From Limonium bicolor (taxonomy: Eukaryota; Streptophyta; Magnoliopsida; Caryophyllales; Plumbaginaceae): a stretch of DNA of 64,000 nt. The notes below the pieces were generated by a model, which saw only the letters and a program-made list of their open reading frames with translations, had not been told where the DNA came from and did not search any database. Shown here in pieces: positions 47,404-58,832 of the stretch. A program made the position numbers and the translations under genes. Each line of letters begins with the position of its first letter. The stretch's first letter is position 1. The stretch lies in the NCBI GenBank assembly GCA_023374045.1, contig CM041779.1, forward strand, positions 294,572,167 to 294,636,166. Reading direction: 5' to 3'.

Positions 47404-49010
47404 GAATGGAGCAATCTTGTCCATTTGGCAGTCCAGTCAGCAGTTGACTGGACTGTTTTGCTGACTGAGCTGTCTTTTTATTATATTAATTTTAATTGGT
47501 TGTAACTTTTAAAATATAAGTCCAAAATGAAAAAAATTTATATCATTGTTCATCTAAATTCAAGCTCTTCAAAACAAGAACAAACATGAATATGTTTTGA
47601 TAACTTTAAAATTTTATATTATTTACAAAATAATAATAATACATTATAAAACAAAAATGATTTTATGGGTTCCAAATTTTGTTATCTAATTCACCACTTA
47701 TTAGCTAATAAATCATAATATCAATTTTAATGAATCATAATATTAAAATTAATGAATCATATCTTTATTTTAGTGTATCATCACAAACATATAAAAATAA
47801 ATATTTTTACACAATAATACAATACAAAATAATATTTGATATGTATGAAAAATACACGATTCACTATATAAGGTTTAAAATAAACCATACAACAATAATA
47901 ATACACTACAAAACAAAAATAATTTGCATCAGTTCTGAAGTTTGTTATGTAATTCACCACTTATTAATTAATGAATCATAATATCAATTTTAATGAATCA
48001 TAATATCAAAACTAATAAATCATATTATCATTTTAGTGTATCATCGTATACATGTAAAAATAAAATTTTTAAACATGATACAACACAAAACAATATTTGA
48101 TATGTAAGAAAAATACATGATTCACCATATAAGGTTTAAAAGACACCAGACAACAATAATAATACACTACAAAACAATACTCCCTCCGTTCAACAATATT
48201 TGTCATTTTAGAAACTTGCACACTTATTAAGAAAAGTAGGAAAATGACGCATGTACCCCTACTTTTTACTGTTTCATCTAGATAATAATTACTTTTGTGT
48301 TGAATAGTACGATTAAAAGTGGAAAAAGTGTGTCAAAAAGCTAGAATGACACATATTTTTGAACAACAATCACTTCCTAGAATGACAGATATTAATTAAC
48401 AGAGGGAGTAATAATTTTTATCGGTTTCGAAGTTTGTTATCTAATTCCTCAGTTATTAGTTAATTAATCATAATATCAATTTTAATGAATCATAATATTA
48501 AATTTAATGAATCATAACATCATTTTAGTGTGTCATGAATAACATATAAATATAACAATTTTTACACAATAATATAACACATAACAATATTTGCTATGTA
48601 AGAATAATAAATGATTCACCATGTAAGATTTAAAATACATCATACAACAATAATAATACACTACAAAACAATAATAATTTTTATCGGTTTCGAAGTTTGT
48701 AATCTAATTCCCCACTTATCAGTTAATGAATCATAAAATTAATTTTAATGAATTATATTATGATTTTAGTGTATCATCGTATACATATATAAATAATTTT
48801 TTTTCAAAGTTGTCAAAACATATTCATAACTGGTCTTGTTTTGAAGAGCTTGAATTTAGGTGAATAATGATATAATATTTTTTAATTTTGGACTTATATA
48901 TTAAAAGTTACAATAATCTAAAGTTAATATAATAAAAATACAGTCCAGTCAACAAAACAGTCCAGTCAGCAACTGACTGGACCTGACACATGTCATGACA
49001 CATCTCATGA
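47404..49010. mobile_element. Mutator-like foldback element 3
   Basis: Left arm from about 47404 (GTCCATTTGGCAGTCCAGTCAG) and right arm to about 49010 (CAGTCAGCAACTGACTGGAC) share arms with elements 1 and 2. The internal ATTTTAGTGTATCAT units (near 47768, 48037, 48518 and 48760) are those of element 2 in the opposite orientation. A Stowaway MITE sits inside. I found no clean duplication, so the outer edges are approximate. The short stretch 47221-47403 between elements 2 and 3 holds nothing I recognise. Confidence 0.6.
48180..48408. mobile_element. Stowaway-type MITE
   Basis: A 229-bp element with terminal CTCCCTCCGTT and AACAGAGGGAG inverted repeats and TA on both sides (48178-48179 and 48409-48410), diagnostic of the Tc1/mariner Stowaway group. 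It is inserted in foldback element 3. Confidence 0.92.
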
Positions 49011-49434
49011 CTGCACCATGATGGGTGCGGAAGGTCCGCGGCATCGAAATTGCCATATACTATACCAGCAGTATTTTGCTGTCTTGTAGTTCAGCCAACG
49101 CGGCAATCACGTGTTTCTCTCCTCTCCCATCTTCTCTGTAGATTGTTTTACAAAGAAAGGTGGTGAAAGAGGACGTAACTTACCATCCCCTCTTCTCTTC
49201 CCTCACTGCGTCTGCGTTGAGCGCTCAACAAGTGTGTACATATCAACAGCCTGCCTGGTTTTGCGGGCAATTCGTCTTGTTCTTCGTACGGGGTCCAGCA
49301 TTCCCGCTTCTTTTCCAGCTGGGTGCTTCCAGGAGGGATTTGGCTACTCCAATTTGATATACGTCCGCTGTTTGCTTTCTTTTGATCCGTTATCTAACTT
49401 GCTTTCGGTTGGTATATAACGCTGCTGCTCCACC
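49011..49434 (+). promoter_or_regulatory. Upstream region and 5' UTR of the syntaxin gene
   Basis: Sequence between the foldback element and the start codon at 49435. It includes pyrimidine-rich TTTCTCTCCTCTCCCATCTTCTCT near 49113-49138. Transcription start not determined. The transposon cluster ends only about 0.4 kb before the ATG, so the promoter is either compact or includes transposon DNA. Confidence 0.5.
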
Positions 49435-52400
49435 ATGAACGACCTTTTATCGGTAAAGCTCTAGCATTTTATTACTTTAGAAGATTTACCCAACTCTGCT
49501 CTTTTTTTTCCTTACTTTCAGTGATACTCCCGACAATTCCGTCGGCATTTGTCTGAAACGTGCTCCGGATTGATCTGGGATCGGTAGTGCCTACCCGGGG
49601 ATTGTTTTTGACTGAGGATACTATTCGAATTATGCTTTCATTGTAGCTCTCAATTACCTAGGGTACTTGAAGTTAACTGTCTTTTTTTTTTCTTTCTAAT
49701 TAGAAGGGGAGTTAGTGTCATGATTTGATACTTCATGATTTGAAGTTAACTGGATGGGTCCCTTATGCTGCCATAGACAGAATACCGTAGTGTCGGACTC
49801 ATGAAAATGGATGGATCTACAGGAAAGTTAAAAGTGCTATATAACTGATAACACGCATTTACTCATTATAAAGAGAGAGAGAGACGTAATGACAAACTTG
49901 TCTTGCTGAATTCATTTGTATTACCTGCAGAACTATATTATATGGACCCCCCTTGGAAGGCCATGGTACAAGCGTTGTACAGGATATGCCATTGTTGAAC
50001 GCTTAGTGTTCTTATTTGACCCTTTGTGCTGTCTATCTACAGGGATCTTTTGGGACCCATCATGATCAATCTTCCGGAACTCCAGATATTGAAATGGGAA
50101 ATCCTGCCTTTTCTGGAGATTTGGATTTACAAGAATATTTTAAAAAGGTAGGTAGATACAAGTGATACCAATTTTAGACTATGTCCATGTGTGATGTCTA
50201 GTTGCTTAACATTCCAAATTGGTTCCCCTAATTACAGGTTCAAGAAGTAGACAAACAATATGACAAACTGAACAATCTGCTCAGAAAGCTACAGGTTGCT
50301 TTTCTTTATCCCTTCTGTTTCGCTTGCCTGAGGCTGTGTTGCTGGGCACCTATAATGATAAATGATACATATTCAGGAAGATATGGTCATTCCTTACAGT
50401 TTTTGCATCTTAAATATGCAGCAAGCACATGAGGAGACTAAGGAAGTTACAAAAGCAGCTGCTATGAAATGTAATGGTTCCGACTTTTTTCCATTTAGTT
50501 CTAATTGCAAATGTGGTACAAGGGAGACTTGCACCTTCTTAGTATGGCATAATCAATGTTTTTGACTCATAGAAATTGATTCTGTAGCTATGCTGCGAAT
50601 CCCCTTTCAGTTGTTTGCTGCAGGAAAAAAGTTGATGATGTGGGTTACATATGGGCCCCCACTCTGGTTTATTAAAGTTTGATCTTTACTTTCAAGTTCT
50701 TGCTCAGTAGAGAGCTCAAACTGGGCTGTTAAATTTGTAGTATGTGCTCTCATCTTTGAAGTCTTCTTTTTTGTTTTTCTGTCTAAAGATACGCACGCTT
50801 TGACCACAAAAATCTGAAAACGTCAGTAGGAGTGCTGTTGACTTGCCATTTGGAAGGGACCAGTGATACCTTTTCTTAACAAATCCATTAGAAATATGCA
50901 TTAAATTCACCTTTAGATGCATGAAGTAGCTAATTGTTGAAGTTCTATCTGCAGATAGGAGGTAAAATAAATTTAAGTTGGCTGCAGAATTGATATCCAC
51001 ATTTTCCTCAATCCTTCCGCATTTGCACTCTTTGTCAGTGCCAACCTCTTAAACCATTTTTAGGTGACGTAGAAACACCCTTTTTTTAAGTGTTATCCCT
51101 TTTGCTGGTGAACTATCTTTACTTGTGTTTCGCCAATTTTGAGGGGGAAAAGAACAAGTATCTGCGACCTGGGTGAGTTTTTGGAGCATATGTATTTTTC
51201 ATACAGCATACTGAAACTTGGAACCATTGCTTTTTGTAGCTATCAAGCAGCGCATGGAAAAGGATGTTGATGAAGTCCAAAAGATTGCTCGTGCAATTAA
51301 ATTAAAAATTGAGAATCTTGACAAAGATGTAAGTTTGTGTCGATGCATCGCTAGTGTTTCCTACACTACACCATGTGTTGTATTTTGAGCTGGATCCATG
51401 TTTTGACAGAACTTAGAGAGCAGGCAGAAACCCGGACGAGGCAAAGGGAGTGCTGTGGATCGTTCCAGGGCTGCCACTTCTCTGTAAGTTTTAAAGACTA
51501 TACTTGTCCAGTCTATATCCTCAGTTTTGAAGGTTCTTTCTTCTTTGGCATTGTATGTCGTCTGAATCTGGCTCTGTTCTTGTTTCCTAATAGATTTAAC
51601 TAATATTTGTGTTTGGTGTATGTAAAACCGAGACTTTGTAATAAGCGAATTGCTTGCTTTGTATTATATGAAAACTGAGATTACATGCCTACGCCTTACA
51701 TGTATATATACACTTTGATATATGCTAAAGATATACTAATCCTAACAGAAAAACTAGAAAGATAAAATAAGTAAGTAAAAGATAATACTTACTTAAGTGG
51801 AATAAAAGATATATGGGCCTAAGTAATTGGACCTGCATGTTTAGGCCCACTATTATCCCAATACCCCTCAAGCCGTAGGTAAGCAAGATTACCTAGGCTT
51901 GTAAGACTATGGTTGGTCATCCCCATTTGTTGAATTTGATCTCTGTATCTGATGCCTGGAAGGGCTTTAGTCATCATGTCTGCCAACTGAGTTGAGGTGT
52001 GTGTGTAAACGATATCGACCAACCTTGCTGTATTTGTTCACGAACAAAATGACAATCTATCTCGATATGTTTAGTCCTTTCATGTAGAACGGGGTTTCGA
52101 CAATGTGAATTGCTGATTGGTTGTCACACTTGACTGGTACTGGAGTGATGTTGGTGACGCCAAGTTCATGAAGAAGTCGTGTTAACCAGGTGAGTTCTGC
52201 TGTGACTCGCCGTAGAGAACGATATTCAGCTTCTGCGCTAGAAAGAGAAACTGATCCTTGTTTCTTAGTCTTCCATGAAATAGGACTGCTACCCAGGAAA
52301 ATATAGTAGCCAGACACCGACTTTCGTGTGTTAGGGCATGCAGCCCAATCTGAATCACAATATGCTAAGAGATCTAACTTCCCTTCCTGCTTCTTATTAA

Positions 52401-55400
52401 GTATTATCCCATAAGTCATGGTTCCTTTAATATAGCATAGTGTATGAAGTGCTGCTTGCATGTGAGTATCAGTTGGGTTTTGCATGAATTGACTCAGCAC
52501 CTGAACTGTGAAGCTAATATCTGGTCGGGTGTTAGATAAATAATTCAACTTTCCACTAATCTACGGTAAACAGTAGGATCTTCAAGACTTGTACCGTCGT
52601 TGAGGAGGAGTTGTTTTCCCATTACCATTGGGCCTTGTGTGGTTCTAGCATGTTGACAATCATATTCCTCGACTAAGTCTTGACAAAACTTCCGTTGGGA
52701 TAGAATGTATCCATTATCTGTGTGTATGAATTCAATTCCAAGAAAGTAATGCAACGCACCCAAATCTTTTATCTTAAAGTTTAGATGCAAGGCCTGTTTG
52801 AGGGCATCTACACTCTGCTGGTTTGCCCCTACGACAAGCATATCGTCGACATAGACTGCAACAAAAATCATCTCATTCCCGGTACCCTTATAGAATAGGG
52901 AATAGTCATTTTTGACTGTGTGAAGGCAAGGGTCTTGAGGAACTGAGCAAGCTTAGAAAACCATTGTCGTGAAGCTTGTTTAAGCCCATACAAGGATTTC
53001 TTCAATCGACAAGCTTTATTTCGACCAACAATTTCAAGCCCATGGGGTATCCTCATGTAAACTTCCTCATCAAGAGTGCCATGCAAGAAGGCATTATTTA
53101 CATCGAGTTGATTAATCACCCAACCTCTGTGAAGAGCGACTACTATGAGAGCACGTATCGTGGTTAGCTTAACCACGGGAGAAAAGGTCTCTGTATAATC
53201 CAACCCATGACGTTGTGTAAAACCTTTTGCTACTAATCTTGCCTTGTATCGCTCCAAAGATCCGTCTGACTTTAGTTTGATCTTGTAAACCCATTTGCAA
53301 CCAACAACTTTCTTTCCTTTTGGCAAATCTACTACTTCCCACGTGTCATTCTCTTCCAGTGCCTTTAATTCATCTTGCATGGCCTTTTTCCAATGTTCAT
53401 GGAGAATCGCTTCCTTGTAGTCGTTGGGTTCACACATGTTCATAAGTTCAGTAGTATGATTAGTAGTCAAGAGAGCAATAGAAGTACTAGGTTTGATGTC
53501 AGTTAAGCTTGCACATTCGGATATAAGACCGGAGTGTTGATCTTTGCTTCCATATACCCTTTCATCCAGGACATCCTGAAAAACAGTATGACAAACATAG
53601 TCATTGAGGTAATCTGGTCTATGAGTCTCTCTACTGGAACGACGTAGACCATGAGAAACACTATCATGCGATACTGTCGGGACTTCTGCTGGATTAGAGA
53701 TGGAGGAATCTTCGCTTTCATTCTGGACGGGCGTGATGGATTCACGTGTGGCATTAGTGGGTATCCCATCTTCCTCGAAAAGAACAGGTGTTGGATCGGT
53801 TATGTAAGTGTCATTGTGGTGAACAGTAGCTCTGTAGACTTCAATATCTTGTTGAAAAGGAAATGTATCAACATGGAATTTAATATCACGGCTGACTTCA
53901 ATTTTCTGACTGATAAGACTCAAAACTTTCCAACCCTTTTTCCTTGGATCAATTCCCAAATAAACACATGCTTCACCTCTTGGATGAAACTTTCCATTTT
54001 TGTGGTTAACAATAGTCTTATAACATAAGCATCCAAAAGACTTAATCTCCTCATATTCCGGTCTCTGACCACGCAGGCTTTCAAACGGAGTTTGGCCATT
54101 TAGAGCCTTTGAAGGCAACCGATTAATAAAAAAGGTTGCATATAATATGCACTCACCCCAATACAAAAGTGGCACATTTGACTGAAAAAATATGGCTCTG
54201 GCAGTTTCGAGCAGATATTTATGTTTTCTTTCCACTATTGCATTTTGTTGGGGAGTATAAGCACATGTTGTTTGATGTATGATTCCTTCTGTGGCAAAAA
54301 ACAACTTTCCCTCATTCGAATTCCCAAGTTCCTTCGCATTATCTGTCCTTACTATTTTGACTGCAGCCTCAAACTGTCGTTCTACCATCTTGATAAAATT
54401 GACAATAATATTCCAAGATTCACTCTTCTGTCGGATGAGATGAGCCCAAGTGGTCCGAGTATAGTCATCAACAATACACACAAAAAACTTATATCCATTA
54501 TAAGTTTCCGTGCTAAAGGGTCCCCAAACATCTATATGCAACATTTCGAAAGCTCTTGTTCTTTTGTGATTGGACTTACCAAAAGGAAGACGTTGAGCCC
54601 TAGCTTTGTAACAAATATCACAAGCAAATGTAGTAGGAACATCGGCTGATTTTATTAAACCCATTTGAACAAGTTTAGGATAAGGTACATGACCTAAACA
54701 TATATGTATCTGCTCAGCCTTCGGATTTATCCGTGTACTCAAACATCTATCTACTGCATTAAAATTTCGGCCTACTTCCTTGCAGCCCAAACTACTTTCG
54801 TAGCCCAGAATATTACCGCAGCCCAAATTCCTTCCTTCAGATCTGCCCCGTTCTTCTACCCATCGATCCGCCTCAGTCCAGAATATAGAGCCCGCTTTGA
54901 TTGAGCCCAACACTTCTAGTCATCCCTGTTGTAGGGACCTGAAGAAAACACCGTTTGGAGTCAAAAACCATGGAACAAGTATGCTGCTCTGTCATCTTCT
55001 TCACCGAAATCAAGTTAAACATAAAATCCGGAACATACAAAACATCCCTAAGCCAGATTTTCTTTCCGAGTTTGACATCTCCCACCATACTTACTGCTTG
55101 AGGTCTACCATCGGGTAGTACTACGGTGCGATTGCACTTGAGTTTCTTCCAGTTTTGAAACAAAACCCTAGCTCCCGACATGTGATCTGTGGCCCCCGAA
55201 TCAATCACCCATCTTCCGCTTGTTTGATTGTGCAATTCTTTGCTCAAAAAACAATTTTCAGCACAGAAAGTGAGAGAATACTTACCAGAGAAGTTGCAGT
55301 AATCGTTCTCCTTTTTCGTCGCAGCGACTGTGCTTCGAATCAACTCAGAAATCTGCTGGAGTTGTTTCTGTGTGAGGCCTCCTTCATCCTGTTTTTCAAC

Positions 55401-58385
55401 GTCACTGACTTCCTCCTGTTCTTTCGCAGTGTTGGCGTATGCTTTCTTCTTGCGAGCTAGGACGGCGTCTCTCCCATGGAGCTGGTAACACTCCGAAGCG
55501 AGATGGCCAGTTCGCTTGCAATGCGAGCATCTACGTTTCTGGTAACAATCATCAGTGTTGTGGCCGGTCTTCTTGCAGAAAGAGCAGGTAAGTCTTCTCT
55601 TGTCTCCTTCAGTTTTTCTAGGGTTCTTCGATGTTTCACCGTGACTGTAAAACGACGCGGCATCCTCTCTGATAGAATCTTTCTCTCTTTGATCCTCTTC
55701 TTGCACTATCAAAGAGAATGCTCTTTCTAATGTCGGAACATCTTGCATGGCCAAAATCTGGCCTCTGATTGCTAAATACTCTCGGTTCAAACCCATGAGG
55801 AATTGAACCAACTTGTCGTTCTCTCTGGCCTTCTTGATTGCTTTGTTCACCCCGCATGTACACCCTGTACAGCTACACCGTTCCGGCGGTTGAGCCGAAT
55901 CAATCTCTCCCCAAATCCTCTTGAGTTTGTTGTAATAAACCACGACTGAATCTTCACCTTGTTTAGCCTCTGCTAATTGCCGCTTCAAGGTGTGAATTAC
56001 CGCCAAGTTACTCTTCTCATATCTGCTACAAAGCGCATCCCAAATTTCTTTGGGGTCTTCAAGATACCTCACGCCTTGCAAAACTGTTGGGTCGAGCGAG
56101 GTCTTCAACCAAGAAACAACCAGGGAGTTTGCTCTTTCCCAGGCTGCGGAACGCACTGCATCATTCTCTGATGGTTTTTCAATCTTGCCAGTAACAAAAA
56201 CAAACTTGTTCTTTGTTTTCAGGGCGGTCGTCATGTCCGTCTTCCAACCCAGAAAGCCAATCCCGGTGAACTTTGGAACAAGATTCAACCCAGGATTTTC
56301 AGCAGCATGAACGTAGATCGGGTCATTGACGTCGATCACATTGTTGCTGCTGACATTACCGATTTCACCTGCTTTCTTCTTGCCTCCATCATCGTCGGCC
56401 ATAGTTGAAGATGGTTAAAACAGAGAAATCTTTCCCTAAGCTCTTGATACCATAATAGATTTAACTAATATTTGTGTTTGGTGTATGTAAAACCGAGACT
56501 TTGTAATACGCGAATTGCTTGCTTTGTATTATATGAAAACTGAGATTACATGCCTACGCCTTACATGTATATATATACACTTTGATATATGCTAAAGATA
56601 TACTAATCCTAACAGAAAAACTAGAAAGATAAATAAGTAAGTAAAAGATAATACTTACTTAAGTGGAATAAAAGATATATGGGCCTAAGTAATTGGACCT
56701 GCATGTTTAGGCCCACTATTATCCCAATATTTCCTCTTATGATGCGGATCTTAACTTCTCTACAACTTTCTTGTGTTTGATTCCAGTGGATTGAAAAAGA
56801 AATTGAAAGAGAGAATGGCTGAGTTTCAGGTATATTTGATATATTCAGCAGCATTTCTGTATGTAGCTGTTGTTGGTTGGTTGCTCGCTGTATACTATAG
56901 AACGTTATTTACTTATATAGTAAATGTTTTTTGCAGACTTTACGGGAGAATATTCAGCAAGAGTATCGAGATGTTGTGGAGAGGCGGGTTTTCACAGGTA
57001 TCTATCTCTCTTGACCTAGGAAGTTTGATTGTTTTGGCATTTGATTCTGGTGAGCTAATTAATTATTCTCTCTTAATCTTGGTGATTGGCAGTGACGGGT
57101 AAGCGCGCTGATGAGGAGGTGATTATGAATTATCATGTATTGTGATGGAACTTTTCAATCTCTTTATACTACAATGCTGATGCTATCTAAATATCTTGCT
57201 TTTGAGCAGACCATTGACCGATTAATCGAGACTGGTGACAGTGAGCAGATATTTCAGAAAGCTATCCAGGAACAAGGGCGAGGCCAGGTTTGCCACTCCT
57301 GTCAATCATATTCTTACTTACTTCCATCATCTAATTTGTCACTCCTGTCTGTCTTCTACGAGCTATAGATGTTCATACAATCTAAGGGTGCTCTCTCTGC
57401 GGTTTTATCTGAATTTGGGCTTCCAATTGGACTTGGGAGAGCGATACTTCTCTAAACGTATCAATATTGAGATCATTTTTGATCTTGAACTGAGCTGAAG
57501 TTCTGTAAAGAATTGATGAGATCATCGATTAGTGATGGTGTATTAATTATCTCTGACCTGGATTTTTGGGACACAGGTAATGGACACTCTGGCAGAAATA
57601 CAAGAGCGTCATGATGCAGTCAGAGATGTAGAAAGGAAACTTCTCGAACTTCAACAGGTAAGTTATATTACTTACCTGTTTGGATTAAGGGAGAAGATGG
57701 TTTGATGAGAGCTTCTGTATGGACTTAGATTGTTGTAACCGCTTGATGGGTTTGCTTGATGTGTAATGTTATATATAGTTTTCATTGTATTATATGATCT
57801 TAGTCAGTCTTAATTTATTGGGATCAAATTCTCTGTTGTGTGTTCTTGTTTTCGAATCATATCCTGCAATTTACCCTTCCTCCTACCGCAAGTTCTAGTT
57901 TTAGTTTTTAACCAGTGTTTTTCTATATGCTGTTATATAAGTTGTTTTATATACGATTATGTGCATGCTGCGAAAGACCTACGTATGAAAAAACAAGGAG
58001 TTGATCTTTGCATTAGTTGTTGAAGTTGTGTGGATGATAAATTTTTGTGCTGTGTGCAGATATTCATGGATATGGCAGTGTTGGTGGAAGCACAAGGAGA
58101 TATCCTTGACAACATTGAGTCTCAGGTAAATGTGAAAAGGAGCTTTCTTTTTCTGCAGCATTCAACTGCATCATTCATTAATTATTTGCTTCAAATGATT
58201 GTTTAATAATCAGGTAATAAGTGCAGTGGATCATGTACAATCTGGAAATATGCTCTACAAAGAGACAAAGAGCTTACAGCAAAACTCGAGGAAATGGATG
58301 TGCATTGCTTATCATCATTCTTACTCATCATCGTTGTTATCTTGTTGTGGGCGTGCTAAAGCCATGGAAAAAGGCCGTTTCATAG
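49435..58385 (+). CDS. SYP132: Plasma-membrane syntaxin (Qa-SNARE), SYP13 type, 13 coding exons
   Basis: Qa-SNARE that drives vesicle fusion at the plasma membrane. Exons by splice consensus and frame: 49435-49452, 50043-50147, 50238-50294, 50422-50470, 51240-51328, 51410-51483, 56787-56829, 56937-56997, 57093-57118, 57210-57287, 57577-57657, 58060-58125, 58214-58385; about 306 codons, as in SYP132. Features: MNDLLS start; N-terminal helical bundle ([33 protein letters not shown]); [26 protein letters not shown] helix ([22 protein letters not shown], then [24 protein letters not shown]). The many introns fit SYP13 rather than SYP12. In the last exon the frame breaks after SRKWMCIA: the expected anchor is spread over shifted frames ([21 protein letters not shown] ending TAG 58383-58385). 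Unshifted, the frame runs to 58468 without an anchor. Intron 6 contains an antisense copia element. Confidence 0.9.
51819..54913 (-). pseudogene. Copia pol (integrase, RT, RNase H), few frameshifts
   Basis: Open from 54913 to 52868, then shifted. Integrase: [24 protein letters not shown], then core [26 protein letters not shown] and [54 protein letters not shown] near 52845. RNase [22 protein letters not shown] and [13 protein letters not shown]. Shifts near 52911 and 52552 and near 52094 are single-base losses in A, G and A runs (coding strand). The last frame passes through the polypurine tract and stops at 51819 inside the LTR. With these bases the polyprotein would be nearly intact. Confidence 0.9.
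54873..56402 (-). CDS. Copia gag-protease, 509 codons, intact
   Basis: Intact frame from ATG 56402 ([15 protein letters not shown]), 37 bp inside the primer site. It has a copia-type N-terminal domain ([20 protein letters not shown], about residues 31-50), UBN2-like gag helices ([37 protein letters not shown]), and two CCHC knuckles ([14 protein letters not shown] and [14 protein letters not shown], about residues 271-305). Protease active site [11 protein letters not shown] is at about residues 398-408. It stops at 54873 just where pol continues in another frame (overlap 54873-54913). Shared architecture with the copia at 26219 suggests the same broad lineage. Confidence 0.92.
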   Translation of the reverse strand: MADDDGGKKKAGEIGNVSSNNVIDVNDPIYVHAAENPGLNLVPKFTGIGFLGWKTDMTTALKTKNKFVFVTGKIEKPSENDAVRSAAWERANSLVVSWLKTSLDPTVLQGVRYLEDPKEIWDALCSRYEKSNLAVIHTLKRQLAEAKQGEDSVVVYYNKLKRIWGEIDSAQPPERCSCTGCTCGVNKAIKKARENDKLVQFLMGLNREYLAIRGQILAMQDVPTLERAFSLIVQEEDQREKDSIREDAASFYSHGETSKNPRKTEGDKRRLTCSFCKKTGHNTDDCYQKRRCSHCKRTGHLASECYQLHGRDAVLARKKKAYANTAKEQEEVSDVEKQDEGGLTQKQLQQISELIRSTVAATKKENDYCNFSGKYSLTFCAENCFLSKELHNQTSGRWVIDSGATDHMSGARVLFQNWKKLKCNRTVVLPDGRPQAVSMVGDVKLGKKIWLRDVLYVPDFMFNLISVKKMTEQHTCSMVFDSKRCFLQVPTTGMTRSVGLNQSGLYILD

Positions 58386-58832
58386 TTGGTTTTATGGTTG
58401 CCCCCTTCCTTCCGAGTCTTCTTGTATTTGTTTTTTTTTTTTTTCCAGAAATCTCAGATTCAAAATGACAGTTACTGCCACCCACCCTCCCATTCTTTGA
58501 TGTAAGCTTTATTTATTACTACCATTCTTTTCGGAAGTTGTAAAAAACCTAACCCTGGTTCTTCATGGAATGAAACCCCTTCAAGTATTATTTCTGCAGA
58601 TGATGTCATTTTTTGGTTTTATTTTGCACTTGATCTACTACAGGTTGTGCTACAATGTCGATACAGGGCTGGTTTTGTCAAGGTTTTTGTTGCTGCTTTG
58701 GTTGGAATTAGTCACTCATGTGTCGGTTATGGTTTGGTTTGTTGCTGTGTTTCTAGGCTAAAGAGAAGTGATATGTGGAAAACTTTCTTTTTGGTTTTGT
58801 TCTGTCAAATGGTTAGTGTTTTAAATCATAAG
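58386..58832 (+). other. Syntaxin 3' UTR and flank
   Basis: Follows the proposed stop. A pyrimidine run ending TTTCCAG at about 58430-58449 resembles a splice acceptor but no extra exon is needed by the family. Polyadenylation site not determined. Confidence 0.4.

Larger units (their letters stand above)
51589..56729 (-). mobile_element. Ty1/copia retrotransposon in syntaxin intron 6, very recent
   Basis: LTRs at 51589-51863 and 56454-56729 differ by one substitution and two short length changes. TTTCCT lies on both sides (about 51583-51588 and 56730-56735), a 5-6-bp duplication depending on the assigned LTR edge. The primer site reads TGGTATCAAGAGC on the minus strand (56441-56453), tRNA-Met type. 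The polypurine tract is CTTGAGGGGT at about 51862-51872. Transcription is opposite to the syntaxin gene. The intron must be spliced across about 5.3 kb for the gene to work. Confidence 0.93.

Noticed and set aside
49111..49419. 102-codon + strand frame upstream of the syntaxin ATG
   Set aside because: It lies in the 5' UTR/promoter zone, shows no domain and is not in frame with the gene.
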